Of a DNA stretch of 64,000 nucleotides, positions 44,584 through 56,700 are shown piece after piece. The notes beneath the pieces are model-generated. The model made no database searches and was not told the origin of the DNA. It saw only the letters and a list, made by a program, of their open reading frames with translations. This DNA is from Tetraselmis striata (Eukaryota > Chlorophyta > Chlorodendrophyceae > Chlorodendrales > Chlorodendraceae). The position numbers and the translations under genes were made by a program. How positions within the stretch are numbered: position 1 is the first letter of the stretch; each line of letters begins with the position of its first letter. The stretch spans positions 1 to 64,000 of the forward strand of contig VCJN01001268.1 of the NCBI GenBank assembly GCA_006384855.1, written 5' to 3'.

Positions 44584-46151
44584 GGTGGCGGGGCGTCATG
44601 GCAGCTCGTGAGTACCTGTAGCGACACAGTGGCCGCCAGAGGCGATGAGTGGCGGTGAATCACATGGTATTCTCCTCGGCGAATGTTGATTGCCGATGTG
44701 TATGTCGGTGAATCCCTGGGTGTGTGAGGCTGTAATGCAAGACCTCTCATTCCAGCAGCACACGTACCGGCAGCGCCAATGTGTTTGTCTGTGAGGCTGT
44801 CATCATGTTTGGCATTATCGCGCCGCCTCTTGCTACCAAAGGGAAGGGCATGCCTCGAATCAATGCTGCATGTAAACGCACTCGAGCATGTGCAACTATG
44901 CCCTCGGTTGAAATAATACCCTGAGCTCCACTAGTTCGCTACTAGTACTTAGGTACTAAATACTCAGCTCAATGAAGCTGAGTGGCTATTCGCCCCTATG
45001 CCCAACAGCCCAACTGTTCTGGACTGTCCTGCAGTAAATACTGGGCATGGGGTGAGTCCCTGTAGTCACTGCTACGGTACCGGCAGACATGTCAAGGATG
45101 AGTAACAGCAACTGGGAAGCTCTGCTTATGCCTAGATTGGCCGTCTAGTACGCTGTGTGTTCATCGGCTGTCAATGCCAAGCATCTGGTTGACATGTAGG
45201 CGCTACTGTCGCATTAAGATAGGGAATGCATGCGGTGATCAGAACACTTAACAATAACACTGAATAATGACCTGTCCTGCCTGCCAGAGGTCAAATGCGG
45301 ACGAAACCGTAGTGGGACAACATGGATTGTTCTGACAGGCTGCGAGCACGCCCGATTCGAGGCCCATAGGAGCATCAGGCCCCGTATTGACTCTCTCGCC
45401 TATCGGTCTCAGCGTGAAGGATTCACACCATTGCTATAGGCCAATAGAAAAGGTCTCAGACTGGCGTTGAAGCATGCACAACAGTATGCATGCGGCACAG
45501 CCATACCTGGACATCATCCCTGACAATAGGAAAGGTATTGCGCATGCTGCTGCGGCGGCTGTGTGCAGTAATATGCAGATGGATGTGTGCACATTTGAAG
45601 TATCGTAGTGGAAAGTGTGGACTCCAGAGATGTGAGGTAGCCACACACCATCCCAGGCCGCGCATTATCGCATTGCTGATGTAGAGCAAGTCTCGTGGCC
45701 TGCATGCCTGGCTGAGGCGAAGCTATTGGGGAATTGGGGCTTGAATAATCCCAACTGTGATGACGACTTTAACGTGCAACATTTCAAGTCACAAGCCCTA
45801 GATCAGGTCACAAACCCTGGATTTAGTTGCCTTAGTTTTCGCAAGCTCGCATCCGGGGCTTGAGACTTGTGTGGAGGGGTGTCTGATGCTGCCTTGTGCC
45901 TCCTGAAGCTATCCAGCATGTGTTGACATGGAAGGCTAAAGGCACATATTTCGGTCGCTCGGATGGCTGGCCGCAAAGGTTGTTAAGACCTGGGTTGGGC
46001 ATGAGTACCAGACACATGCAGCCGGCATAACACAAGTGGATAACAGAAGCACTTGTGTTTATATATGACACAAGTCCGGTCGCTGACCCATCATAAACAG
46101 CGCATAAGCAGCCAAGTGGTATAGGGTCCTCGTTAAAACAGTTTTACACCG
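44584..46151. other. No gene recognised
   Basis: The sequence is less GC-rich, with only short motif-free ORFs on both strands. A short ctactagtacttaggtact stretch occurs near 44940. Confidence 0.5.
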
Positions 46152-46535
46152 GTGAACCACCTCGACAACCCTTGGGGATGCTGGAGCCCCCGCCGCGCGC
46201 CAGTCGCTCTGTGCAGGGTACTGCTACTGCTGGTACCCCTGGGGCCAATCACCGAGGGTGCAAGAACGACGAGCAGCATCAGTCTTTGCCATGCATCTAA
46301 GTGGTGGAAGAAGCATCACCACAACTTTCCGGTGTCGGCGAGCCTCGCAGGCATCGTCCTGGTCCTTGTGGCCTCGCAGATCGAATGCGAGCGCGTGTTC
46401 TCCTTCGCCGGGTTGCTTACGCAGTCCATCTGCAAGCGAGAGGGCATTGAGTGCCTGGCAAAGACTTTGTTTGTGAACAAAAATATGGACTGGGGACTGC
46501 GTCGCCGGGCTGCTGGGCACCTGTTACACCGATGA
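46152..46535 (+). pseudogene. hAT transposase C-terminal (dimerisation) fragment
   Basis: The frame contains KWWKKHHHNFPVSASLA, ASQIECERVFSFAGLL and LFVNKNMDW, the recognisable core of the hAT C-terminal dimerisation domain. The upstream catalytic part and any TIRs are missing, so it is a short relic. Confidence 0.8.
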
Positions 46536-47730
46536 GTGCTACGAGATACATGGCGAGGAGTTCGACCCCCTTACATCAGCAAAGCTGAACATAGCGCAAT
46601 GTCATTCCGCAAGAGGTCATGGGTGGCGAGCGGCAGAATCCATGGCTGCAGTGCGTGAAGCAGAGCGCATAACTGATGCTTGCTTTGAAGGTGTTTTCGA
46701 GTAGATTGTTGCAATGTGATAATTGATAACACACCAATGCGGGGATTAGTACAGGATCCGTCTGACTAGCACAAGCGCGTATTCAATTTGACTGTAATTT
46801 TTATGGTAATCATATGATGCCAACACGGTAGGCAGCGGACAGTAAATGTCTATCCTCTAGGCACAGTTGGTACCATGTCCTATTCTGCGGTTGTTGCAGC
46901 ATAATGTTGTGCCATATACTATGCCCTAAGCACTTATGCTCATGCCATATGTACTTTTGCTGGATATGTATGCTCTTTTCTGGTTATGCCAAATACAACT
47001 AATGCCTTGTGTCATATTTAAGCTATGTCATGAGTAGATCTAGGGAGCTATATGGCCAAGCTGGTTCCAACCAGGGTTGGGCTGCAGTCCACTTTCCAGT
47101 GCTGCAGGCTGCAGTACTGCAGTAGCACTGGAACTGCTGATTACAGGGAAGGGCGGGACAGTGAAGGGCATATACTTGGGGCACTTTAGGTAACTGCACT
47201 GCAGCCCCTTTCCGGGAAGTACTGCAGGCTTCAGTGCCGTAGATAATGAGGGTCGAACTCTGGTTCGAACACGAGACCCGTGTCAGAATGAGACTTAGTC
47301 AGACCTGGAGGCCATTGCAGTATTTCGAACTCTGTGAGTTGTCCTGATAACACTGCAACGACCCCAGCGACAAAGTATAAGTAAAGATCTGGATAAAGCT
47401 GCAGCATACCTGCATGGCGAGGAAGTGAGTACCACGTCCAGGCTTCTGGGTGTGCTCCCACCAGTGAATGCCTCCCTGTTAAGATGATAACTCAGGAACA
47501 AGCAATCTCACAGGAATGTACTTACGTGGGCCTCACACCTGAAAGGTTATGTACAGCAAGATCTCACCCGACGTAGTAGTACAGGTGAGCAATCAGTGAG
47601 AGGTTCGTTGCAAGGATGAACCTCCGGATCGTGCAAAATATTTCCGAGTAGAGGTGGTGTTGAATAACACCAGTTTTGGTTTTGGTTTGGAGGAGCTCCG
47701 TCAGGAAAGATGAAGGAATGGGTGAGCCAT
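46536..47730. other. Histone 3' flank, no further gene recognised
   Basis: Low-complexity stretches rich in tatgcc/tgccata (46905-47030) and ctgcag (47085-47230) were noted. No ORF has motifs. Confidence 0.5.
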
Positions 47731-48659
47731 TTACTTCTTGGCGGGCGTCTTCTTGGCCGCGGGCTTCTTGGCAGGCGCCTTCTTGGTCACGCCAGCCTTG
47801 GCCTTGGGCACCGTCGCCTTCTTGGCTGCGGGTTTCTTTGCGGGGGTCTTCTTGGCGGCGGCCTTGGCGGCAGGCTTGGTGGCGGCCTTCGCAGCAGGCT
47901 TCTTGGTGGGTGCTTTCTTGGCGGCCGTCTTCTTGGCCGCAGGCTTCTTGGCAGCGGGCTTCTTCACAGCGACCTTCTTGACCACCACCTTCTTGGGCTT
48001 GAGGGCCTTCTTCATGGCCTCCTTGGTGGACTCGCTCAGCTTGAAGCTGGCCTTGACCTTGACGAGCTTGCCAGCATCGACCTGGCGCTTGATCTGCACG
48101 GAGAGCATCTTCTTGTAGTTCTCGGGGAGCTTGTACTTCTCGCCCATAGCCTTGCTGATGGCGTACATGGAGGAGCCGCTGCGCTCGCCGAGGGACTTGA
48201 TTGTCTCGGCGATCATGGTGGCGTACTGTAAGGGAAGAAGAGTGGGGGGCGGGGGGGGCGGGGGGGGTGTCAGAGAGTGACAACGATTAAGTTCATACGA
48301 CGACTTAGTGAGCGTTCAAAGGTCGTTGGAAGTGTTCGACGGTTTTGAATTCGGGAAATTTTATCGGAAGTATCGTAGGTGCCGCTGAGTGCATACTGGG
48401 GCATGGATGAGTTGTCTTGTAATGTATGCGCATAACTGTATCTGCATCATGGTAGTGGGTCGGGCCCTATCGATTGGGGTGTTGCAAAATGACTGACTGG
48501 TGGCGTCGTGGGAAGTAAAGCGGAAGTGGTGCTTCTGGGTTTCTGCTGGAGTCCTGCGGAGTACTCCATGGAGCTGCTAGCACTGCTGCCATATCGTGGA
48601 ACGCGGGGACTCACGGGAGGGTGAGCCGGAGCGGCCTTGGGGGCAGCCTTGGGAGCCAT
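47731..48659 (-). CDS. Linker histone H1, two exons
   Basis: Exon 1 is 48615-48659 (MAPKAAPKAAPAHPP) and exon 2 is 47731-48225, giving 179 residues. The join makes HPPYATMIAETIKSLGER, the start of the winged-helix H15 globular domain (about 14-85), which continues SGSSMYAISKAMGEKY and ends KVKASFKLS. The rest is a Lys/Ala/Pro tail of repeated AKKPAAKK-type units. It binds linker DNA between nucleosomes in the nucleus. The intron donor is GTGAGT; interrupted C runs on the sense strand lie near its 3' end (48243-48267). The protein is shorter than many plant H1s but normal for algae. Confidence 0.93.
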
Positions 48660-49941
48660 GATGATTGAAATCGATGAGGTTGCAGGTGAGGCGAGTGGTG
48701 GGTGACGAGTGTGCTTGTTGTCGAAACCTGTCGACGCATCGATGGGTCTTCTACCTCGGGGGAACTTCGCGGGTTGACCACCTTTCCATGGGGCGCGCAG
48801 ATCGTTCATCACCGCGCGCCCCACCCCCCACACCTGCTGGAGAGGGACAACCGGAGGATAAGCATGGAGACAACAACATCATCCGTTATACTTCCGTTGA
48901 TATATCTCCTGCAGTCCAGGAAATGTGCACAATGATCCCGTCAAGAGAGAGTACCGACCGTGAGATCCTGCTAGCTGATCATGTGCCGTCCGATATTGAT
49001 GGTGCCCCGCGAGCGATGATCTCTCGTCAGGCCCCCGCCGGCGCATCGCGCGCCGCGCTGCATCGCCGGCGCGGCGGCAGATAACTCGCCTTTGCTGAGT
49101 ACTTTTACAGCCTATTTCGCTTTGTATACTTCATGGGATCGGGTTCTCATGCCACGATGCGAGGGATATCAAGGATCGGCCATTGTAGTGCTCGCAGTAG
49201 TAGGAATCTGGGGTATAACATCGTCCTTGCCGTCTGTCCGTCGATTGCGTGGCGAGTGACACCATGATCCCAGCGTTATGTGATTACGTCCGTCAGATCC
49301 TTGCCATAACCCCCACGCGCGGGGGACGGGCGGGGGGGGGCGGGGGGGGGGGGCGAGACGGGGGCGACGCCCGGCGAAGACGGCGACGTACTGGTACTGG
49401 TACCGCCGCCGCAGTGCCGCACCGAGTCCTCCTCGTACCTGCTGCTAATAAATGGTCAGCGCGAGTAGATGACGGCGGTAGACGCGGTAGTGGCTCATAC
49501 GCACACAAAAAAACCTGTACCCTGTGGGTATCAGCCCCAGGGCAGGTACCTTGAGCAGCTGGTACCCGTGCGTAACGCCGCCACGCCCGCGAAACGAAAT
49601 AGCTATGCATGCTAGTCCAGGCAGACAGCGCAGGTCCGTACGTACCAGTAGGAGCAGGGACTCACAGTCGCTCGTATTGTCCCTGCGGCAGGCAAGTGCG
49701 GTATCCGAGGCGATCAAAGCCTTTGGCCAAGCATCGCGTACTCTTATGCGTTGCGGATTTGGTCGTCAGGCTGGTCCCTCTCTAGTGGAGCTCCTAGAGC
49801 CACAGCATACTCTACCTATTGATGTGCGCACCTGGGTGGCCCCCGTGTTCCAGTGCAGAAGTAGGACCTGTATTTTATGGCGTAGCCATTGCTGCGTTCC
49901 AAAATATGAATACATGGATACTATACATGTCCTTGCCCGGT

Positions 49942-49977
<36 letters not shown>

Positions 49978-50730
49978 ATACACCAGACATACCGTGGTGG
50001 TGTAGCGGGTTGGAAAACGGGGACATGCCGATTTATTTGCACGATGGTTCAGTTGGTGAAGTTGGTGAAGAATCGTTGGTCTTAACGATTTGGCTCGGGC
50101 AAAACGAGCTATTTGGTGCTTTTGGCACATCCAACTCCATATCATAGATGGGCGCTTTGAACGGCTGACAAGGACAAGTGCGACGTAGGAAGAGCGCATT
50201 GAGATTGGCAGGAGGCGATATTTAGATAGGTGAATCGCATATTGCAGTACGAGTACCGGTAGACCCAGGAAAATCATACTGAGGATCATTGCCCTAGTTT
50301 AGTCTCACTGCCAAGAGAATCAGCACTTGTGCGACCAAACGGCAATGGTTAGGCGCAATGTGATCAAGCGCCACATCTTGGTAGAGCATGGGTAAAATCG
50401 ACTGCCTCACTGGTCAGCAATATCTAATCCCAAGCCTCGGTGAAAATATGAATGTTTCCTCCGAAAGGCAGACTCACGGCACCGGGGGGAGGGGGGGATT
50501 TTGAATGTGTCTATCCAGCAAATCTTGATGGTTTGCCTGTGCTTGCTCCCGTGTGCATCCTGCGCTTACATGCAGCGTGCCAATTGAAATGCTGCCACGC
50601 TCAGCCCTCAGTGTGCACTCATGCAGCAGGCTATCAGGTGACTGGGGAGGGGTGTGTTGCCCCAGCGTAGAAGTGGTAGCGCAGGATACACCAACATCGA
50701 AAGGAATTCTCCTGCACATGACTGCGCTCC
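48660..50730. other. No gene recognised; long poly-G tracts
   Basis: G runs lie at about 49336-49351 and at 49942-49976 (35 G). By the pattern seen in recognised genes these would mark minus-strand introns or UTRs, yet no flanking exon with motifs was found. Confidence 0.4.
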
Positions 50731-51506
50731 CTATTTATGAAAGAAGCTTGTGATGCTCTTCTGATTGGGCTCTGCATTGGATTTTTGTCGTTTGGGCGAT
50801 GGTTTGGCGGCGGCTGGCTTGGCTGGATCGGCTGTGCAATCAGGCGGCGTCCTGTGGGAAAATAGCGTTGGAGCAGTTAGAACTAGATGGTGCGATGTGT
50901 GTTGTAATTACTGCTCTGATGGCCACAGACATGGACAGCGTGGCAGTGAACGAGGTGGAACAAGGCTTGTGGGGGGGGGGGGGGGGGGGGGGGGGGGGTG
51001 GGTTTACCCTTTCGAGCTGGAAGATTGTCTCATATCTGGCGGCACTGCATCGGGTTCCTGGTTTCCTGCACCCTCATCATCAGCAACGCCAGGTTCGCCC
51101 GGTGACTCTTGCAGAGGCCGCTTGCCAAAGAAGGAAGCAATGCTCGTCCTGCGGAGCGCCTGGATCCCCCCGGCCCCCACTCCACCCGGTCAGCCACCAA
51201 ACCACTTGCACTCAGCATGGAATGGCCCTGGAATACGCGCAGGGAATACATAGACAGGACTGGGGGGCGGGTTCGACCTGGGCACAGTTGGGAAATGGTA
51301 CCTTGCTGGCATCGTCCTTCTGGTAGCTAGGCTTACTCATTAATGGCGTCACTGCGTGCCACTTGAGATCGGGTTCTGCCATGCATGCCCACCGACACTG
51401 CCAGGTTAGCATGCTGGATGCTATCACGGCATGTGGTAGCTGCGGAGATGCTGTGGAGGGTGTACTTCTGTGAGCCCCATCACAACAGTGGCGCATACTA
51501 GAACAG

Positions 51507-51542
<36 letters not shown>

Positions 51543-53117
51543 CCCACCACTGTACGGATGACACAGCTTAGACAGAGTAGGAGGCTCCTCGCCCAGCCAC
51601 GCCTCGCGCGCCTCTCGTGTGTTCAGGATGACTGGCATGCGGTCATGCAACCTGGCCAGGCAGGCTGTCTTTCATGACATGCGGACGCAGTGTACCCAAG
51701 CAAGCGGCGCAGCTTCGATACGTGTCAGGGAGTCCCACTTGGTGCATGGCAGCCCGTCATAGAGTAGGGACTGGGCGCATCAATGCAATTTTGCCGGCAG
51801 GCGCGTGCTATCCCCTCGTTGCACACCGATACTGGTTGTAGGTACGATGGCGCGAAGCACCCGGGGCAGGGGCGGCCTACCACTTGATGGGCGCACTGCT
51901 GTCGGTGGTAAGGACTGTGTAGCTGTACATCGGGGGCTCGCCGTTGCCGGGCTCCCAGCAGTCATACAGGCCCGCCAAGAACATGACATTGTCCAGGTGC
52001 AGATAATATGGTTGCTTGATTTTGAGCTCCTGGCACAGCAACGCAACGGCCTATATCAGCAATGCAATCACAACGCAGCCCGATGTGTTCAGCCAAAGTG
52101 ATGCGATCGACTTGCCCCACCTGGTGCCATTCATAGAAGCCCTCTACCATCACAAGGCAGCGCCGCCGCTGAAGCAGGCGCCGGAACACGCCTTTCTCAG
52201 CCACCGTCTCGCTGCGTGCGTTCATCTGCAAGCCAGTATGTACTACATCAGAGCGCGCCTCTGCCACACGGTTACCACCCGAACAGGCGCCCACTCCCGT
52301 CACATTGGGCTTAGCGTACGGCTGCGGACCATTCGATAGAAGTCTGGCTTCTCGCCTGGCTTGGTGTAGCTCGGCACCAACCCCCAACTGCACATTGGAG
52401 GTCCCAAACACATACCAGTACGTGGAGCTCAGTCGACGCGCGCCACCCATTTCATAATGGTCAGCGCTGTTTACAGTGGTGATATAATCCTTACGCAGGA
52501 TAGGGGATTGTTCCACTGCGCGTAGAAGCCTCACCGCATGGTTTGCACATGCGCACATCCGTCGTCTCCTCGTCGCACGACCGGCGTGGCACTTCCTGGA
52601 AATGAGCAGCGGCACGTCCAGAGCTCAGCCGCTATTGACTGCCATCGCAATGCTGTTTTTTGTAATCACGCTTTGGGTTCGCGGTATCGTTTTGTTCTCG
52701 CTTTCTCCCCGCCCGCCCTTTGAAGAGAAAGAACAGTTATCTTAAATATCTATATCGGAATGCAAAACATACGGACAAAATTCCGACTGGTTGCTGTAAA
52801 CCATATATTCATTTACGGGGAAGTGGGGAACCCGCAAACCAGGCACTAACCATATGACACGGTCTACGCAGGCTGTTCGGAACCGTATGAGGACTAAGCA
52901 CAGCCAGCGCGTGCCGCTGCAAGCGATGACTGCAGTGGGTAGGCGTCACGGCGCGCCGTCGCTGTCTGCGGCGGTATCATTATTGACAGCGGTACGCACC
53001 TGGGGACACGTTGTGGGAAGGCGCGTAGGCGTCGCGGTCGCGCCAGGTGCTGCTGGAGACGCCCGCCGCTTCCACCACGCGTTCCGCCCCCATCGACACA
53101 CGCGTTCGGCCGCACAT
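50731..53117 (-). CDS. HMCES/SRAP-domain DNA-protein crosslink protein, nine exons, C-terminal PIP box
   Basis: Exons 53000-53117, 52535-52595, 52330-52387, 52121-52225, 51881-52029, 51548-51651, 51302-51375, 51008-51159 and 50731-50851 sum to 313 residues in phase. The start MCGRTR places the catalytic Cys at position 2. Other active-site residues are present: Asn 81 in NARSE, Glu 111 in GFYEW and His 166 in LHDRMP, at spacing close to bacterial YedK. Further landmarks are YAPSHNVSPG, TPVVRR, RWGLVPSYTKPGEKPDFYRM and LYDCWEP. HMCES proteins form a thiazolidine crosslink to abasic sites in single-stranded DNA at forks. The last residues read QKSITSFF, a consensus PCNA-interacting box; a weaker TSIASFF lies about 60 residues earlier. 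Poly-C follows two of its donors. Confidence 0.93.
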
Positions 53118-53721
53118 GCGGAGGAGTGGGAACAGATGCTGGGGAGCGACAGGGTGGGGGTGCGAGACGGACCCTAGGGTATGCAACAACGTTGTCGCGC
53201 ACTCCGGTCTCCTCTGACTGCGGTGCAGCCAGCCGAGCGACTCGAAATGTGCTGGGTAGTTCTCCTTCTGGCGTGATGCGCCGAGTCCTACCAGTTAGTC
53301 ACTGGTATTACTGGGGGTTGGATCGTTGTCGTCGCGAAGCATCGGTGCGGCGCTGGGGATGACGACGACCGCGGTGATGTAGCGGGGCGGGTGCGGGGCA
53401 TAAGCCCTATGCCCGGAACCTAAGTCAGATATTGATGATGACATCACTGCGCGCCGCGCGCGGATGAGGGGGGCGTAATGGCGGGAAACTGAGTAGCACC
53501 AGGGGTCAGGCGGGAGCACTCGTGTGAATTACAAAAAGGGCAGTTCCCCAGAATTAGAAAATCAACACAGCAAGCCGCCTAAAAGCGGCCCGCATCCCGC
53601 ATAAGGCGGGAATGGATGAGTGATGCGCACACGGTTCAGAGTCCGGGCCACGCGAGCACGTGTGTGTGTAGGTGATCCTCGGACGTGCTGTGCAGCTTCA
53701 GCAACGGGATGGGAGACGAAT
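53118..53721. other. HMCES upstream region; fragment of the TIR repeat family near 53520-53612
   Basis: The stretch acacagcaagccgcctaaaa and gcggcccgcatcccgca matches the hairpin region of the repeat family at 32900 and 41600. It lies 3' of the reverse-transcriptase ORF. No gene was seen. Confidence 0.5.
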
Positions 53722-56700
53722 CTACGCCGTCTGATGAGGCAGCGAGCACGCTCTCGAGGCGGCCACTAAGCTCAGGACCCCGAGGAAATCTCTTGCGAGC
53801 AAGGCCTCCTGGTGAGCCCGGGTGATGCACCGAGTGCCCCGCGATGAGAGGGCACCCTGGTCCGCAGCCAAGCATGCGATACCACGCACTGTGCGGTGCA
53901 CCCCCTTGCTCACCTCACCCACTGTGCCGAAGACCATGCCCGTGTAATCCGACATATCCAGGATGTCTCGAAGAGGACCCTTCTGTCCGGGCTCTGTGTT
54001 GTGCCACGCCGCGTCCCGCGCAGCCAACCCCCGTTGTATGTCGCCCAACAGGGAGCGCTCAAACCGATCCACAGCTGTGGCCCGGGGCACCGAAGTGTAC
54101 TTGACCCCGTACCGCATAGTCTTGAACTCTAGCAGCGTGGACTTCAAGCTCCGGGGATCATAGCTCCCGGTCACGACGTTGAACACCGGAAGGGAGAGCT
54201 CTGCGTCCGGCACTAGGTCCTTGAGTTCATCCCGGGGTACGGTGTTGCCGAGAGGCACTGCCTGCTGGAACAAGTCATCCACCTCCCGCCGTACCGCGAT
54301 ACCTAGGTCGTGAACACAGTGATCGCGGAAGGCATCTGCGATAGCGTCGTGCTGTACACGCCAGTGAGCGTCTCCAGGCGCCGGGAGGTTCATGAGCGCG
54401 TCGCCGTATAGATCAACAAGGACGGGGTTGTGCTCCGTCGAGGGCAGAATAATCTGGCACCCAACCACCGGGGCCAAGCACGGGCTAGGCAGAAAGAAGT
54501 ACCCGGCAGCGACCTCTCGCAGCTCATGCGGAGTCATGGCTGTCCGCGCGGTGGGGATGGCCACTGTCCACATGCCTGACGCCGCGTCGAGCTGGTTGAA
54601 CAAGATCCGTTCCCTACATGTGGCAGGGAGAGCGCACACCTCATTTCGAAGCCGGGAGTTGTTGGCCTGGTCTAGAAATGCCGTCAGCTCCTTTTGCGAG
54701 CCCGACGCAGCCTCCACTTCCCGCTCCATCTGGCGTGCATCTGCGTCACCGAGATGGCCGGCAGTAGCCGCTTGGAGGCGGCCCCACGCCTCGCGCATCT
54801 CCACGGCGTAGCTGTCCGACCCATGAGCATCGTTGAGGAAGTGGTCATACTGGCGGGCGGAAGAATTTGCGTTGAAGCTGCCTCGGCCAAGTACGGACCC
54901 GAGCTGTGGGTCGAAGAAACCAGGGGTGGGGGTGTTGGTGCCGGAGTTCCTAGTCAGGAACCTTGGGAGGATGGCGTTCATGCAGCCGATGAAGGCGGCA
55001 TCACGAACGGTAGCCATGCGGCGGATGCCAGCTCCCTTCAATCGAGTGGGGAGGTGAAGCCTGCTGCGCGCCCTGGCCACTGCATCCTCGCTCAAGGTAG
55101 CCACCTCCGCTGCCATGGGGTCGGGGTCGTGCAAAAGCTCCGCCAAGAAATCGGTGACCACCGGATTGGTGTCGGTGCCGTACGTGGAGGGATCAAAAGA
55201 GACCCCTAGCACCCGTTCGACCGCCGCGAGGATGGTGGCATCCACCGCCTCCGCAAAGGCCTCCACCTCGGACGGAAGACAATTGCGGAGCCAATACCCC
55301 GCCTTGTGTTGCATGCAATGCTTGAGCAGGGCCCATGCGTGGTGATGCAAGGCGTGGGTGTACCGACGGCTGGGCTTGGCAGACAGAAGCTTGCTCAGGC
55401 TAGCGTCCACCTCCTCTCGTAGCTCCTCCGCCTTGCCGCGCATGTACGCCTGCACATACTCTGGCGATCCGAGCGGCACGTTGAGGACCGCGATGCCGTG
55501 ATGGCCATCTAGCTCTGGCCACTCGATGTCGGCCGGAGCCTCACGCCGCGCCGCCTCCATGTCTGCGCTGTACGCCTGCATCTTGTCGAAGCGCACCTCA
55601 AGCCCCACGGACGCCTTGATGGACGTGCGGAAGGCGTGAAGAGCCGGCCAAACGTGCTCCGGAAGGCCCACCAAAATTCCATCGTCGGCGTTGAAGCGCG
55701 CCGCCCCGTCATTGACCTCCAACGTGGTATCACACTGCTGCACCTCGGGGTGAATCGCGACGCAAAAGGAAGTCGTGGCCAAAGGTGCGCCCTGTTGCAC
55801 GCCGTCCTCCGACCGCAGAGGGGCGGACCGGTCGTCCACGACCAGATACGAGTCCGTGGAGAGGGAGGCTAGAAGCGCAGGGATGACAGGGTGTAGTGGA
55901 GAGCAATCGATGTGGCGCTGGATGATGGTGCGGCGCCATGCCTCGTTGTAAGCGTTGCGAAGGTCTGTGTGGACGATGACGGCACGTGGGCCAAGCTTCT
56001 CGGCGATGAGCCGGACGCCGTGGATGAGCACAGAGTCGCCCGCGGGAATGCCAACGCCGAGCTGAGATGGAGCGAGCACCGACACGTATGCCTCCTTCGT
56101 GTTGTCAACCACTGCCCGCTCCGCTGCGCGCCGCTCCGCCTCCCCGACTGCCACAGGCCGCACGTCCGGGGCCCTCCCCTCGCCTAGCTTCTTGACAGGT
56201 GCCACGAGCCTAGCAGAGGCGAAGAGCCGGTTAAACCACCCGGGCAGGCGGCCTTGGAGGTACATGGAGGCAACCTCCGACATGGCGCGGACTGCCGCGG
56301 GCCCGGACGCCGGGGCGTATTCGCCCACCAAGCAGCGGAGATACTCGTTGCGCATGCCTGAGGGCCCCGCCGCCACGTGCTGCTTGAGTTGCTGGTACGG
56401 CACGCGCATGTCCACCGTCAGGGCGGCCTCGTCCACCGGAATGGCATACGCGGCGTCTGGGATTGGGTGGCTACGGGACGGGTGCTTGTCGCGCAGCTGG
56501 GCGAGGATAGCGGGATCGGACAAGTCGCCCATACCCTTAGAAGATAGTCGGCCCGCCGCTCGGGAGAGCTCTCCGTCCTCCACCAACGCCACAACGGTGT
56601 CCGCGGTGCCCACGAGCAGCGCCTCAAAGAGATCGGCGTCCGTCCGACGCTGGCGGGCATGTCCGGCGTAGAACGCGTCAGTGCGCGCGTCGTCCCATGA

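Noticed and set aside
47731-48216. Intronless start of H1 at MIAETIK
   Set aside because: The upstream exon with MAPKAAP and a GTGAGT donor restores HPPYATMI, the conserved start of the globular domain.
51004-51006. Stop codon of HMCES at this TAA
   Set aside because: A GTAAAC donor followed by poly-C overlaps it, and splicing to 50851 gives a family-typical C-terminal PIP box in phase.
52330-52617. HMCES start at the ATG near 52617 (MCACANHA)
   Set aside because: The true N-terminus MCGRTR with NVSPG is at 53117-53000, and the phase through 52535-52595 gives TPVVRR and RWGLVPS.
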